Source: an uncultured bacterium (GTDB taxonomy: Bacteria > Actinomycetota > Actinomycetes > S36-B12 > CAIYMF01). From it: a stretch of 64,000 nt of DNA. Of the stretch, positions 36,682 to 46,645 are shown piece by piece; within the stretch, counting starts at the first letter, position 1; every line of letters starts with the position of its first letter. The notes beneath the pieces were generated by a model, which saw only the letters and a list, made by a program, of their open reading frames with translations, was not told the origin of the DNA and did no database searches. The position numbers were made by a program, and so were the translations under genes. The stretch spans positions 1-64,000 of the forward strand of contig CAIKEU010000064.1 in the NCBI GenBank assembly GCA_903826575.1, given 5' to 3'.

Positions 36682-37818
36682 ATGTTGCGCTCGCTCACTC
36701 GATTGGGATTTGCCTGCAATTGGGATCCAGATCGCACACGTACGTGGTCCGGGACGAACTGGGCTCTAATGACCGCGTTGCAGACTCACGTCGACACTGT
36801 CGACGTCGGCACACACATGTCGCTACCGGCAAGACGAGCGTGGCAACTGGCCACCCGTCGTCGGCGTAATGGTTCATGGGTTTCTACGTGGGAGACGACA
36901 CCGCAGTGGGAAAAGTATCTACGCGCTGACGTCCAAAAACGTGTCACCGCGACCCATTGCGATGCAGTGCTCGAGATTCAAGATGTGGGAATTCTCGATC
37001 GACCATTCTTCATCTATCAGGATCTGAGCTATGACGTTCTTGTTCGCGAGCTCGAATCAGGCGACGAGGGAGTGAGCCACTTTTTCAAAAGCCTCGACCG
37101 CGATGTCATCAACCGGCGTCGTGCCCGCCAACACGAGGTGTTTGCGCGCGCAACAGGTGTCATGGCCATGAGCGGGTCCTATGCACAAAGCTTGGTGAAC
37201 GATTCCGGGCTGCCGCCGGATAAGGTCCACGTCGTCTACCCGGGTGCGACATCGCTCTCGGCGGACGTTAATGTCACTCCTCGGCGTATCCGTGATGGCT
37301 CGCGAACAAAGTTGCTCTTCATCGGAACGACTTTCATTGTCAAGGCCGGTGACGTGGTTCTTCGGGCGTTCGAGCTCCTTCGCGAAACCGACACTTCTCT
37401 TACTTTGACGATCGTCGGGCCCGACAGGTGGCCGGTTGATGGTCCGGTTCCTGACGGGGTTGACTTCCGTGGACGTGTGCCGCGCGCCGAGATCGCCAGA
37501 ATCATGGATGAGCATGACCTGTTTGTCATGCCTTCGAGGCTTGAAGGTTTCGGAATGGTCTTCGTTGAGGCTCTCGCCCGAGGACTTCCATGTATAGGCC
37601 GCAATGCGTTCGCCATGCCTGAACTCATCGAGGATGGAGTCACTGGGGCGATCGTTGACACGCTTGATCCCGTGGTCGTTGCTCAAGCTATCTCGCAGAC
37701 TCTCGCTAATGATGCAATCTTTGCCGAGGTGGAGCGGCGTGCAGACGATGTGGCCGCGAAATTCAGTTGGGACCGTTCAGCCACGACGGTGATCGACATC
37801 ATTGAATCGAGTATGTGA
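36682..37818 (+). CDS. glycosyltransferase family 4 / group 1
   Basis: This 378-residue GT-B enzyme has the C-terminal donor-binding signature ADVNVTPRR..KLLFIGTTFIVKAGDVVL, FRGRVPRAEIARIMDEHDLFVMPSRLEGFGMVFVEAL and GLPCIGRNAFAMPEL with the EX7E-type glutamates. ATG 36682 is preceded by AGG. It closes the biosynthetic run before the rhamnose genes. Confidence 0.84.
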   Translation: MLRSLTRLGFACNWDPDRTRTWSGTNWALMTALQTHVDTVDVGTHMSLPARRAWQLATRRRRNGSWVSTWETTPQWEKYLRADVQKRVTATHCDAVLEIQDVGILDRPFFIYQDLSYDVLVRELESGDEGVSHFFKSLDRDVINRRRARQHEVFARATGVMAMSGSYAQSLVNDSGLPPDKVHVVYPGATSLSADVNVTPRRIRDGSRTKLLFIGTTFIVKAGDVVLRAFELLRETDTSLTLTIVGPDRWPVDGPVPDGVDFRGRVPRAEIARIMDEHDLFVMPSRLEGFGMVFVEALARGLPCIGRNAFAMPELIEDGVTGAIVDTLDPVVVAQAISQTLANDAIFAEVERRADDVAAKFSWDRSATTVIDIIESSM

Positions 37819-37876
37819 GGTATCGAAGAAGATCGATTGCGACCTGAGCGGCGGGCGCTTGCGAACGTCGATCCAG

Positions 37877-37882
37877 TATCCT
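37877..37882 (+). promoter_or_regulatory. putative -10 box for a leaderless transcript
   Basis: TATCCT followed by six bases and the ATG of rmlB; no Shine-Dalgarno is visible. Confidence 0.5.
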
Positions 37883-37888
37883 TTACTC

Positions 37889-38878
37889 ATGCGATATCTT
37901 GTCACGGGTGGAGCGGGATTTATCGGCTCCCACTACGTCCGCTCACTAATGTCTCCAGGTTGGACGTCGGCTGACGTAACGTCGGTCACTGTTCTCGACG
38001 CTCTGACATACGCGGGTAATCGGGCGAACCTTGACCCGGTTGGCGATGATCCGCGGTTGACTTTCGTCCATGGAGACATCTGTGACGCCGACCTCGTCGA
38101 CGGGCTGATCGCCGAAGCGGATGCCGTGGTCCACTTCGCAGCGGAGTCGCATGTTGATCGATCCATCGACGGTGCGCGAGTCTTCGTTCATACGAATGTG
38201 ATCGGCACGCAAACTTTGCTCGAGGCAGCCCTTCGTCATCGGACGGCGCGATTCGTGCACGTGTCGACCGACGAGGTCTACGGATCGATCGACGAAGGAT
38301 CGTGGACGGAATCGGCGCCGGTCGCCCCGAATTCACCGTATTCGGCCTCGAAGGCGTCCAGTGATCTGATTGCTCTTGCATATGCGCGCACACATGGCCT
38401 CGACATTGTTGTGACGAGATGCTCGAACAACTATGGGCCGTACCAGTTCCCCGAGAAGGTCATCCCGCTGTTTGTCACGAACTTGCTTGACGGTGCGAAC
38501 GTTCCGCTCTACGGCGATGGCGAGAACGTGCGCGATTGGCTGCATGTCGACGATCACTGTCGTGGTATCGACCTAGTTCTTCACGGGGGCCGGCCTGCGG
38601 AGGTGTACAACATCGGCGGCGGTACCGAACTGTCTAACAAGGAACTCACCGGACGTCTGCTCGAAGCATGTGGTGCCGACTGGTCTCGTGTCGATCGGGT
38701 AGCCGACCGAAAGGGTCACGATCGACGATACTCAGTCGATATCACGCGAATTCACGATGAACTGGGATACGAACCGAAGACCGACTTCGCCACTGGGTTG
38801 GCCGAGACTGTCGATTGGTACCGCACCCGTCGCGACTGGTGGGAGCCCCTTAAGTCGCGCGCGGCTCTGGCGAAATGA
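37889..38878 (+). CDS. rmlB: dTDP-glucose 4,6-dehydratase
   Basis: This 329-residue extended SDR enzyme makes dTDP-4-keto-6-deoxyglucose, step two of dTDP-L-rhamnose synthesis. It has an NAD-binding GGAGFIGS, VHFAAESHVDRSI, STDEVYGS and the catalytic YSASKASSD, then VTRCSNNYGPYQFPEKVIPL. Length is normal. ATG 37889 is used because it fits the fold and a TATCCT box lies six bases upstream. It overlaps rmlD by four bases. Confidence 0.93.
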   Translation: MRYLVTGGAGFIGSHYVRSLMSPGWTSADVTSVTVLDALTYAGNRANLDPVGDDPRLTFVHGDICDADLVDGLIAEADAVVHFAAESHVDRSIDGARVFVHTNVIGTQTLLEAALRHRTARFVHVSTDEVYGSIDEGSWTESAPVAPNSPYSASKASSDLIALAYARTHGLDIVVTRCSNNYGPYQFPEKVIPLFVTNLLDGANVPLYGDGENVRDWLHVDDHCRGIDLVLHGGRPAEVYNIGGGTELSNKELTGRLLEACGADWSRVDRVADRKGHDRRYSVDITRIHDELGYEPKTDFATGLAETVDWYRTRRDWWEPLKSRAALAK

Positions 38879-39735
38879 TCGTGCCTGATCTTCGATGGGC
38901 TGTCGTTGGTGCGGGCGGGATGCTTGCGGCCGATCTGCTTGCCGTCCTCGGGGACCGCGATGTTCGGGCTTTCACACGTCAGCAGTTGGATATCTGTGAT
39001 GTTGCAGAGGTGCGCGACGGCCTCACTGACGTTGACATCGTCGTCAACTGCGCGGCTTATACAGCTGTTGACGACGCCGAATCCAACGAGGAGCAAGCAC
39101 TAGCGATCAACGGACTCGGAGTGCACAATGTGGCCGCAGCCTGTGCGGCACATGGGGCGCGGCTTGTTCACATCTCCACCGATTACGTCTTTTCCGGAAT
39201 TGCCGAAGTGCCGTACGCCGAGCAGTCCGCTCGTGAACCCCGTACCGCTTACGGACGGACCAAGGCCGCAGGTGAAGTTGCGATCCGTACTCTGGTACCC
39301 GATTCGTCATGGATCCTTCGCACGGCCTGGCTGTATGGGCAACACGGCCCCAATTTCGTATCAACGATGAAGCGTCTGGAATCTGAGCGGGAGACGATCG
39401 ACGTTGTCGATGATCAGCGCGGACAACCAACGTGGACTAGGGATCTGGCTCATCGAATCCTGCTAACTGTTGAGCGAGGCGTGCCGAGCGGGATTTATCA
39501 CGCAACGAATTCTGGATCCGCGACGTGGTTTGAATTGGCTCGCGCAGTTTTCGGACTGCTCGGTGCGGACCCTGAACGCGTGCATCCCACGACGACGGAT
39601 AAATTTCCACGCCCAGCACCACGTCCGGCCTATAGCGTGCTGGGGCACAACGGCTGGATGAATGCCGGTGTGCCGCCGATGCGCCACTGGATGCAAGCGT
39701 TAGAAGCCGCAGCTCCTGACATGCTCGAGCAGTAG
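38875..39735 (+). CDS. rmlD: dTDP-4-dehydrorhamnose reductase
   Basis: This 286-residue SDR enzyme performs the last reduction to dTDP-L-rhamnose. Motifs include GAGGMLAADLL at the nucleotide site, VNCAAYTAVDDAE, HISTDYVFSG, the YGRTKAAGE catalytic Tyr-Lys and RTAWLYG. The ATGA junction with rmlB indicates coupled translation. The glycine motif varies slightly from GxxGQL, which is common in this family. Confidence 0.92.
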   Translation: MIVPDLRWAVVGAGGMLAADLLAVLGDRDVRAFTRQQLDICDVAEVRDGLTDVDIVVNCAAYTAVDDAESNEEQALAINGLGVHNVAAACAAHGARLVHISTDYVFSGIAEVPYAEQSAREPRTAYGRTKAAGEVAIRTLVPDSSWILRTAWLYGQHGPNFVSTMKRLESERETIDVVDDQRGQPTWTRDLAHRILLTVERGVPSGIYHATNSGSATWFELARAVFGLLGADPERVHPTTTDKFPRPAPRPAYSVLGHNGWMNAGVPPMRHWMQALEAAAPDMLEQ

Positions 39736-39742
39736 ATCTAGC

Positions 39743-39783
39743 CTGACGGCTTGGGCAAAGGAACCTCAACATTGCCCTGTCAG
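39743..39783 (+). terminator. imperfect hairpin after rmlD
   Basis: CTGAC and GGGCAA pair with TTGCCC and GTCAG across a 13-base loop with an unequal internal bulge. There is no T-run. It may end the rmlBD transcript before the separate rmlA promoter. Confidence 0.35.
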
Positions 39784-39830
39784 CATCGGCTTGCTGTGCG
39801 CGGGTGTCGCGTCGACGCGCCTGTGATCGC

Positions 39831-39836
39831 TAGGAT
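39831..39836 (+). promoter_or_regulatory. putative -10 box for a leaderless transcript
   Basis: TAGGAT followed by six bases and the ATG of rmlA; no Shine-Dalgarno is visible. Confidence 0.5.
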
Positions 39837-39842
39837 CAAGCT

Positions 39843-40712
39843 ATGCGGGGAATCATTTTGGCCGGCGGGTCAGGAACGCGTCTGTATCCACTTACCCGAA
39901 GCGTGAGTAAGCAGCTTCTACCGGTTTATGACAAGCCGATGATCTACTACCCGTTGTCTACTTTATTGCTCGCGGGTGTGCGCGAAGTTCTCGTCATCAC
40001 GACTCCGGATGATTCTGAGGCATTCCAGCGATTACTGGGGGATGGGTCTGCGCTCGGTATCTCTATTACGTATGCAACTCAACCGAAGCCTGAAGGGCTA
40101 GCCCAAGCGTTCATTATTGGCGCAGACTTTATCGGGGACGATTCGGTGTGCCTCGTTCTTGGTGACAATATCTTCTATGGGACCGGTCTCGGCACGGCGC
40201 TGGCAACACTCGCTGATCCCGATGGCGGTCACGTCTTCGCGTACCACGTCGGTAACCCGCAGGAATATGGCGTTGTGGAATTTAGTGCGGATGGCAAGGC
40301 CATCTCGATCGAAGAAAAGCCGACGTCACCCAAGAGCAATTACGCGGTTCCAGGGCTGTACTTCTACGACAATGCGGTCGTCGACATCGCCAAAGGCATT
40401 CGGCCAAGTGCCCGCGGGGAACTCGAGATCACCGCGATCAATGATCACTATCTGCAGGCCGGCAAGCTCCGGGTAACCGTTCTAGATCGTGGGACCGCTT
40501 GGCTTGATACCGGTACGTTCGGAGCCTTAATGGCGGCCGGCGAATTTGTGCAGGTCGTTGAAGAGCGCCAGGGTCTAAAGATCGGTTGCATCGAAGAAAT
40601 CGCTTGGCGAGCCGGTCATATCGATGACGCCCAGTTGGAGGCGCTCGGGCATTCGTTGGCTAAGAGCGGGTACGGCGCTTATCTGCTTGGCCTTTTGGAG
40701 GCGGGGCGATGA
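39843..40712 (+). CDS. rmlA: glucose-1-phosphate thymidylyltransferase
   Basis: This 289-residue enzyme makes dTDP-glucose from glucose-1-phosphate and dTTP. It starts [18 protein letters not shown], the pyrophosphorylase signature, and has [48 protein letters not shown] and the [11 protein letters not shown] loop. Length matches the RmlA short form. It overlaps rmlC by four bases. Confidence 0.94.
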   Translation: MRGIILAGGSGTRLYPLTRSVSKQLLPVYDKPMIYYPLSTLLLAGVREVLVITTPDDSEAFQRLLGDGSALGISITYATQPKPEGLAQAFIIGADFIGDDSVCLVLGDNIFYGTGLGTALATLADPDGGHVFAYHVGNPQEYGVVEFSADGKAISIEEKPTSPKSNYAVPGLYFYDNAVVDIAKGIRPSARGELEITAINDHYLQAGKLRVTVLDRGTAWLDTGTFGALMAAGEFVQVVEERQGLKIGCIEEIAWRAGHIDDAQLEALGHSLAKSGYGAYLLGLLEAGR

Positions 40713-41311
40713 ACGTCAGGGCTCTGTCGATTGATGGCGCATTCGAGTTCACCCCGCGTAAGTACGACGATGATCGAGGATCGTTCCTCGAATGGTTCAA
40801 GGCCGAACCGATTGCTGAGGCGATTGGTCACCCACTCGATCTTGCCCAGGCGAATTGTTCAGTTTCTCGACGAGGAGTTCTTCGCGGGATTCACTTCTCA
40901 GACGTACCTCCGGGCCAAGCCAAGTATGTGACGTGTGTGCGCGGTTCCGTCCTCGACGTGGTGGTTGATATCCGCGTTGGTTCGCCGACCTTCGGGCAGC
41001 ATGAACTCGTCCAACTCGACGACGTCGATCGTCGCGCCGTGTACCTCGCTGAAGGTCTCGGCCACGGATTCATTGCTCTCGAGGACAATACGACTGTTAT
41101 GTACCTGTGCAGCACTGGTTATGCACCCGATCGCGAGCATGGAATCAACCCATGTGATCCCGAACTTGGAATTGCGTGGCCGGCCGGAGTTGAGCTGGTG
41201 ATGTCTGAAAAGGATCGCTCAGCTCCGTCGCTCGCTGAGGGGATTGAGATGGGTTTACTGCCAACTTTTGTTGACACGCAAGCCTACCTTGAACAACTCA
41301 ACGTGATCTGA
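40709..41311 (+). CDS. rmlC: dTDP-4-dehydrorhamnose 3,5-epimerase
   Basis: This 200-residue cupin-fold epimerase of the dTDP-L-rhamnose pathway has [25 protein letters not shown] with the catalytic His, [12 protein letters not shown], and [11 protein letters not shown]. The usual catalytic Tyr region reads [17 protein letters not shown]. It begins in the rmlA stop codon (ATGA). With rmlA, rmlB and rmlD the pathway is complete. Confidence 0.92.
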   Translation: MNVRALSIDGAFEFTPRKYDDDRGSFLEWFKAEPIAEAIGHPLDLAQANCSVSRRGVLRGIHFSDVPPGQAKYVTCVRGSVLDVVVDIRVGSPTFGQHELVQLDDVDRRAVYLAEGLGHGFIALEDNTTVMYLCSTGYAPDREHGINPCDPELGIAWPAGVELVMSEKDRSAPSLAEGIEMGLLPTFVDTQAYLEQLNVI

Positions 41312-41377
41312 TGACGTAGGCGGCCACAATTAGGGATCGCAGCCACGCTCGGCCGAGACGGAAAGTGGGAGGTCAAC

Positions 41378-42361
41378 ATGAATCGGCGCACCTTAGGTCA
41401 GGGTCTATCTGTAAGCGCGCTTGGACTTGGCTGCATGGGGATGAGTGATTTCTACACCGGCGGTCGTGACGATGTTGCCTCCACCGCTGTCATCAATCGC
41501 GCACTCGATCTTGGGATCACATTCCTCGACACAGCTGACATGTACGGTCCATTCACCAATGAAGTGCTGGTCGGTCAAGCCATCGGCTCACGCCGCGATC
41601 AGGTTGTGCTCGCCACAAAATTTGGGAACGAACGGCTCGCGGACGGATCTTTCGTTGGTGTTAACGGACGGCCGGAGTATGTGACGGCGGCATGCGATGC
41701 GTCCCTGCTCCGGCTAGGTGTAGATCACATCGACCTCTACTACCAGCATCGGGTCGATCGGCATGTGCCCATCGAGGAGACGTGGGGTGCGATGAAGTTG
41801 TTGGTTGATGCTGGCAAGGTGCGGTTCCTTGGAATTTCTGAGGCTTCACCCGCGACAATTCGCAGAGCGCACTCTGTGCACCCGATTGCTGCGGTGCAGA
41901 CTGAATGGTCACTCTGGACGCGTGATGTTGAAGTGAACGATGTACGTGCCACGACGAAGGAACTCGGGATCGGATTTGTTCCCTACTCACCGCTTGGCCG
42001 GGGCATGCTCTCGGGACAGATTCGAAGTATCAACGATCTTGCCGACGATGACTGGCGTCGCCATCACCCACGTTTCCAAGGCGACAACCTCACAAAGAAT
42101 TTCGCCCTCGTCGAGAAATTGACGAGTCTCGCTGATGAGAAGGGTTGTACGCCAAGTCAATTGGCTCTTGCTTGGGTCCTCGCCCAAGGTGACGACGTCG
42201 TACCAATTCCTGGAACCAAGCGGATGAACTATCTCGAGCAAAACGTGGCCGCGCTCGAGGTAGTGCTCACGCCCCTCGAGGTCGAATCGTTGAGCTTGAT
42301 GGCCCCCGTTGGCTCGACCAGTGGTGATCGCTACCCCGACATGTCGACGGTCAACATCTGA
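41378..42361 (+). CDS. aldo/keto reductase
   Basis: This 327-residue NADPH-dependent TIM-barrel reductase shows the catalytic tetrad in FLDTADMYG (Asp and Tyr), VLATKFG (Lys) and YYQHRVD (His), plus the C-terminal [13 protein letters not shown] coenzyme loop. It resembles the AKR13 YajO/IolS-type group. GGGAGG five bases upstream supports the ATG. It appears to be a single gene after rmlC; its substrate is unknown. Confidence 0.88.
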   Translation: MNRRTLGQGLSVSALGLGCMGMSDFYTGGRDDVASTAVINRALDLGITFLDTADMYGPFTNEVLVGQAIGSRRDQVVLATKFGNERLADGSFVGVNGRPEYVTAACDASLLRLGVDHIDLYYQHRVDRHVPIEETWGAMKLLVDAGKVRFLGISEASPATIRRAHSVHPIAAVQTEWSLWTRDVEVNDVRATTKELGIGFVPYSPLGRGMLSGQIRSINDLADDDWRRHHPRFQGDNLTKNFALVEKLTSLADEKGCTPSQLALAWVLAQGDDVVPIPGTKRMNYLEQNVAALEVVLTPLEVESLSLMAPVGSTSGDRYPDMSTVNI

Positions 42362-42376
42362 TCGTGGGAAGTGTCT

Positions 42377-43402
42377 CTACCGAGGTGACACGACGATGAA
42401 GTCTTTGTCGCTGCGCTGGTAATAGATGTCCGGGTTTTTCACGATGCTTGAATTGATGCGCTTGCCGTGGATTCCAGATGACGAGTGACGGTAAAGGAAT
42501 CCTGTTGGCCAGGTCTCGTTCATGTCCAGCATCACTGCGTCGTGAACGCCGGCTTGGACGAGGTAGTGCGCGATTGCCTTGGGTGTGACGTGGTTTCCGA
42601 ACTCAAACACAAGCGAACCATCGGATAGCTGTCCCAGCGCGGATCGATTGACGTTCCACGCATGGTGCAGGGCTAGCCCCCACGTGCCTACGTTGTCTGA
42701 GGACCGGGCTTGCGAGTGGCCGGATCGAACGATCGGTTGAAGATTCTGACGCACTGCAATGGTGTCCGCTGTCATTGACAAGTCTCGACCCCAGATGCCG
42801 ACCTTGAGGCTCCCGTCGCTGTGAACAGCAAGAGCCGCTAAACCCGAACGAAGATTGGCCACTGTGTGGCCGTGGTAGTAATAGCCGCCCACATGGTCAC
42901 TGAGTTTGAACCCGCCATTGAAAGCTGCAGCCATGGTTGATGTCCACGACGCGGGATTGTGGTCGGCGGCGATCGTAGGGCTATTCTCTGGCCATTTGTA
43001 CCCGGGTACGAATCGGAATTTCAATCGTTGCTGGTCCATCCACATCAGCGTGACACTGCCGTTGTCGAGCGTTGTTGTGTAGATCGCTGGTGACGAAGCG
43101 GTTGCGGTAAAACCCATTCCCGCGGGTGGCCTTAAATTAGCTGGCTGTGTCGAGGCGGTCTGCGGGGTTGTGGCCGCGTTGTTTGCTGCGCCTGAAATTG
43201 TAGGCGCGTGCGTCGTTGCCTGTGCGCTCGGCGTGCTTATCGCTGAACTAGCGCTTGTTGATGTTGCGTCCGTCGATGTTGAGGTTACCGAGCTGCACGC
43301 GGTGAGAGTGACGCACATTGCTCCTAGCAGTGAGACCGTGACCCACGCGGTTGGTGTCTTCGTTCTCCTGGTCACCTGCGGTGTCTTTCGCGGCGCAATC
43401 AC
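42377..43402 (-). CDS. phosphodiester-glycosidase-family (NAGPA-like) lipoprotein
   Basis: This roughly 341-residue protein has a signal segment and lipobox LTAC, a Ser/Thr/Ala-rich linker (about 35-85), and a DUF2233/NAGPA domain with AAAFNGGFKLSDHVGGYYYHG, LRSGLAAL and the DAVMLDMNETWPTG active-site-like loop. Family members cleave glycan phosphodiesters (uncovering-enzyme fold). It is the tandem paralogue of the gene just upstream at 43490-44572. Starts at 43441 (TTG), 43402 (GTG) and 43375 (GTG) are all possible. Confidence 0.78.
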   Translation of the reverse strand: MIAPRKTPQVTRRTKTPTAWVTVSLLGAMCVTLTACSSVTSTSTDATSTSASSAISTPSAQATTHAPTISGAANNAATTPQTASTQPANLRPPAGMGFTATASSPAIYTTTLDNGSVTLMWMDQQRLKFRFVPGYKWPENSPTIAADHNPASWTSTMAAAFNGGFKLSDHVGGYYYHGHTVANLRSGLAALAVHSDGSLKVGIWGRDLSMTADTIAVRQNLQPIVRSGHSQARSSDNVGTWGLALHHAWNVNRSALGQLSDGSLVFEFGNHVTPKAIAHYLVQAGVHDAVMLDMNETWPTGFLYRHSSSGIHGKRINSSIVKNPDIYYQRSDKDFIVVSPR

Positions 43403-43489
43403 CTGTCTATTCTCGTCTTTGTTTCGCTTACCCTGAACCAATGCAGGCGAATCTCATTAACTTCATAGGAAAGGGTTCGCGTGGAACGA

Positions 43490-44572
43490 TCAGCTGGTCT
43501 TGGCCTGAGCGACGATGAAGTCCTTCTTGAATTGCGCGAAGTAGGTATCAGGGCCGCGGTAGATCATTGGAAGAATCCGATGGCCGTGTGGCTTACCGGT
43601 TGCTGACGGCTCGTAGTAGAACCCTGTAGGCCACGATTTGTTCATGTCGAGCATGACCGCGGTTTGCACACCGGCCTGTACGAGGGCGTCTGCCATCTCA
43701 TATGCCTGCACGTTGTAGCCGTATGCGAACACGACCGTTCCGTCGGGTCGTTGTCCAAGTGCGGTGCGGTTTGCATGTCTGAGGCCACCGTTGGCTCTGC
43801 CCCACTTGTCAGGACTGTCGCTGGGAGATGCCTGGGGGCTCCCATGCCACACAAGCGGGTGAAGGTTTTGCCGGACAACTTCCATGCCCGCCGTCGAGTT
43901 GATTGTGCGATCCCACACTCCGACCGAGATCTGTCCCGTAGTCGTGACATCGAGCGACGCGAGCCCGGAGCGTAGTCGCTTGACGGCCTGTCCGTCGTAG
44001 AAATATCCGCCAACGTCGTCGCCTAAATGAAAACCGCCGTTGAACGCAGCCACCATGTTGGGAATCCACGTTGATGGCGTGTGGTCGATTGATCTCTGTG
44101 GGCTGCCTTCTGGGTATTGGTATCCGGGGATGAACCGAAATGACAGTGCAGGTGCGTTCATCCACATGAGCGCGATCGAACCGGAATCGACGTGTGCGAC
44201 GTCGACGAGTTGTTGACCAGTTCCTGATGTCGCGCCGGTGTGGTGCCATGTGCTCCCCGGCAACTGCGGTGGTTCAACGGTGGCCACACCCGCCGTTAGC
44301 GGCGCACTGATCGGCGCACTGGGAGTGCTCGATGGGAGCGTCGAACTGGTGATAAGGGGGGTGGGTGCGGGATTTGGTGTCCCATTCGCAGTGTTAGCTG
44401 GGGTGGTGCCGTTCGTGGCGGGCAACGTGATGACAGTTTGGGGTGTCGATGCCGCTGGGGACGAGGCACTCGTCGCGCACCCACTCAAGGCAACCGGAAC
44501 TACGGCCAAACACGCCACGCCAAGACCGGCACGGCTGAGCGCGAACGAGACGCGTTGAAGTGGGAATGGCAC
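43490..44572 (-). CDS. phosphodiester-glycosidase-family (NAGPA-like) lipoprotein, paralogue
   Basis: This 360-residue lipoprotein has lipobox LSGC near residue 32, a Pro/Thr/Ser-rich linker (about 35-100), and a domain with VAAFNGGFHLGDDVGGYFYDG, LRSGLASL, TALGQRPDGTVVFAYG and AVMLDMNKSWPTGFYY. It aligns with the downstream gene over the whole catalytic region, so the two arose by tandem duplication. GTG 44572 has no clear ribosome site. A role on cell-wall or EPS phosphodiesters is inference. Confidence 0.8.
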   Translation of the reverse strand: MPFPLQRVSFALSRAGLGVACLAVVPVALSGCATSASSPAASTPQTVITLPATNGTTPANTANGTPNPAPTPLITSSTLPSSTPSAPISAPLTAGVATVEPPQLPGSTWHHTGATSGTGQQLVDVAHVDSGSIALMWMNAPALSFRFIPGYQYPEGSPQRSIDHTPSTWIPNMVAAFNGGFHLGDDVGGYFYDGQAVKRLRSGLASLDVTTTGQISVGVWDRTINSTAGMEVVRQNLHPLVWHGSPQASPSDSPDKWGRANGGLRHANRTALGQRPDGTVVFAYGYNVQAYEMADALVQAGVQTAVMLDMNKSWPTGFYYEPSATGKPHGHRILPMIYRGPDTYFAQFKKDFIVAQAKTS

Positions 44573-44783
44573 CTAATCACTGTGGGCAATATCGCGGCTC
44601 TCGTCAACTGAACGTTTGCTGAGATTCGACGTGGATCTGATGCGTGAATGTTCTACACAAACTGTTCTGTACACAGCGATCTGTTCAGCGAGTCATGCAC
44701 CTACGGCCGGTCGGTCCGCTCCGTGCCATGTCCGCTGTTCCTAGGGTCAACATCATTCACTTTCTTACTTCTTTGGAGCCTTC

Positions 44784-45221
44784 ATGTCGCAACCTCGAGA
44801 ATCGCTGCTCATCCGCCGCTTGCTCGTGATCATCGCCCTCAATGCTCTTGTTCTGATCCACCTACTTGACCTGCCAAGCAAGGTTGAAGAGACGCCGTAC
44901 CTCGCTTTGGGCTATGTACTTCTTATCTCCGTCTCACTTTTCTTGATGCGGGCGCTGATTTCCCGCGAATCAACCGTTCTGTTTGCTCTAGCCGCGGGTG
45001 TGGGCTGCGCGGTGGCGGGCGCGTTCGTCCTGACTCGAACGGTGGGTTTGCCGGGCGCCACTGGTGATATCGGAAATTGGACTGAGCCGCTTGGACTCGC
45101 CTCGTTGATTGTGGACGTCCTGCTGATTCTTCAATCGGGATTTGCCATGGTCCTGTGTGTTCAACCCGATAATGTGGCGCAGGTATCGAACGAGCGTTCG
45201 GTCCAGGAAAGTTTGCGATAA
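44784..45221 (+). CDS. small four-helix membrane protein
   Basis: This 145-residue protein has four predicted helices (about 10-27, 38-57, 64-86, 105-125). The segment TVGLPGATGDIGNWTEPLG between helices 3 and 4 recurs, to my knowledge, in small actinobacterial membrane proteins of unknown function. GGAG lies five bases upstream of the ATG. It precedes the sugar transporter but its promoter looks separate. Confidence 0.72.
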   Translation: MSQPRESLLIRRLLVIIALNALVLIHLLDLPSKVEETPYLALGYVLLISVSLFLMRALISRESTVLFALAAGVGCAVAGAFVLTRTVGLPGATGDIGNWTEPLGLASLIVDVLLILQSGFAMVLCVQPDNVAQVSNERSVQESLR

Positions 45222-45310
45222 CAAATCGATAATGAGACGCGATACTGCGTGGCAGCAACACCGATTCGGTGGGAGTATCTAGCACCAGTCCATCGATCAA
45301 AGGTGATGTC

Positions 45311-46645
45311 GTGTCTGATCTTTTCTCGTCAGCTCTGTCGCGTCGTACATTCCTGTCCGGTGCCCTCGCGGTGGGCGCGGGTGCCACGCTCGCAGCCTGT
45401 AGCTCGTCGGGTTCCGGCGGTTCAGCGTCTTCTAGCCCTTCGGCTGCAACTTCGTCGGCGGCTGGAGCCGCCACGGGCACGATCAACGCGCTGTTCATGA
45501 AGCAGGCTGGTTACTCGGAAGATCACGTTCGAGCGATGACTACCGCTTTTCAGGCTGCAAACCCTGGCGCCACGGTGAATCTGGAATTCGTCCCCTACGA
45601 GGCACTGCACGACAAGATCGTTGCTGCGTCAGCCGCGGGCACATACGACCTCGTACTCGTTGACGTCATCTGGCCAGCTGAGTTCGCGACGAAGGGCCTA
45701 GTCACCGACATCACCGACCGGATCCCCTCCACGTGGTCGAATGATGTTCTCGCGGGTGCGCTCGATTCTGGCCTCTACCAAGGTAAGTACTACGCCGTCC
45801 CGTGGTTGCTGGACACCAAGTATTTCTTCGCGAACAAGGACATGTTGACGAAGGCTGGAGTCGATCCCGCCTCGCTTGGCACATGGGATGGTGTAACTGC
45901 TGCTGCCCAGTCGATTAAGACGAAGTTGGGCATGAAGTACCCGCTCATTTGGTCGTGGCCGCAGTCCGAATCGGTCATCTGCGATTGGGCTGTTCTCACC
46001 GCGTCAATGGGCGGGAAGCTCTTTGATGACAATGGTCAGCCAGCGTTCACCGCCGGCGGCGCGTTGCAGGCGCTCGAGTTCATGCGCAAGACGATTGTCG
46101 ATGGCATCACCAACCCGTCGTCAACCCAGTCCGCTGAGGATGATGTTCGCAAGGTCATCAGCGCAGGTGATGCCGCGATGGGTCTGAATTGGACGTACAT
46201 GTACGCAGCGGCAAACGATCCCAAGCAGTCGAAGGTTGCGAACCAGATCACGATCTCCCCAGTTCCCAGCGGGGGTTCCGGCCAGATCAGCGTCAACGGT
46301 TCGATGGCCATGGCGATCACCTCAGGCGCCCAGAATCCGGATGCTGCATGGGCATTCGCCGAGTACCTGTCCAGTGAAAAGTTGCAGGAGCAGTACGTAA
46401 CCGACTCTCTGCCGATCTGGAAGGCGTCGTACGACAATCCGGACGTGGTGAAGAGCGCGCCGGATGTAGTCGCCGCTGCGAAGGTCCAACTCGGTCAGAT
46501 GGTTAATCGTCCGCAGGTTGCCAACTACAACGCCGTGTCCGCCAAACTGCAGGAAGCTGTGCAGAAGGCGCTCATTGGTGATCTTCCCGTTCAGCAGGCG
46601 CTGGACAATGCCAACACCGAGGTGCAGAAGCTCCTGACGGCGTGA
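45311..46645 (+). CDS. CUT1 ABC transporter sugar-binding lipoprotein
   Basis: This 444-residue extracellular solute-binding protein of family 1 begins with SRRTFLSGA, a Tat-like twin arginine, followed by lipobox LAAC. The mature part reads INALFMKQAGYSEDHVR and NLEFVPYEALHDKI, as in maltose/multiple-sugar binders. GTG 45311 follows AAAGGTGA; a GTG at 45269 would delay the signal. Two permeases follow with four-base overlaps. No ATPase is present in the operon. Confidence 0.86.
   Translation: MSDLFSSALSRRTFLSGALAVGAGATLAACSSSGSGGSASSSPSAATSSAAGAATGTINALFMKQAGYSEDHVRAMTTAFQAANPGATVNLEFVPYEALHDKIVAASAAGTYDLVLVDVIWPAEFATKGLVTDITDRIPSTWSNDVLAGALDSGLYQGKYYAVPWLLDTKYFFANKDMLTKAGVDPASLGTWDGVTAAAQSIKTKLGMKYPLIWSWPQSESVICDWAVLTASMGGKLFDDNGQPAFTAGGALQALEFMRKTIVDGITNPSSTQSAEDDVRKVISAGDAAMGLNWTYMYAAANDPKQSKVANQITISPVPSGGSGQISVNGSMAMAITSGAQNPDAAWAFAEYLSSEKLQEQYVTDSLPIWKASYDNPDVVKSAPDVVAAAKVQLGQMVNRPQVANYNAVSAKLQEAVQKALIGDLPVQQALDNANTEVQKLLTA

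Noticed and set aside
42377..44572. Assembly duplication of one gene
   Set aside because: The two lipoproteins differ at very many residues, so they are true paralogues rather than a copied contig.
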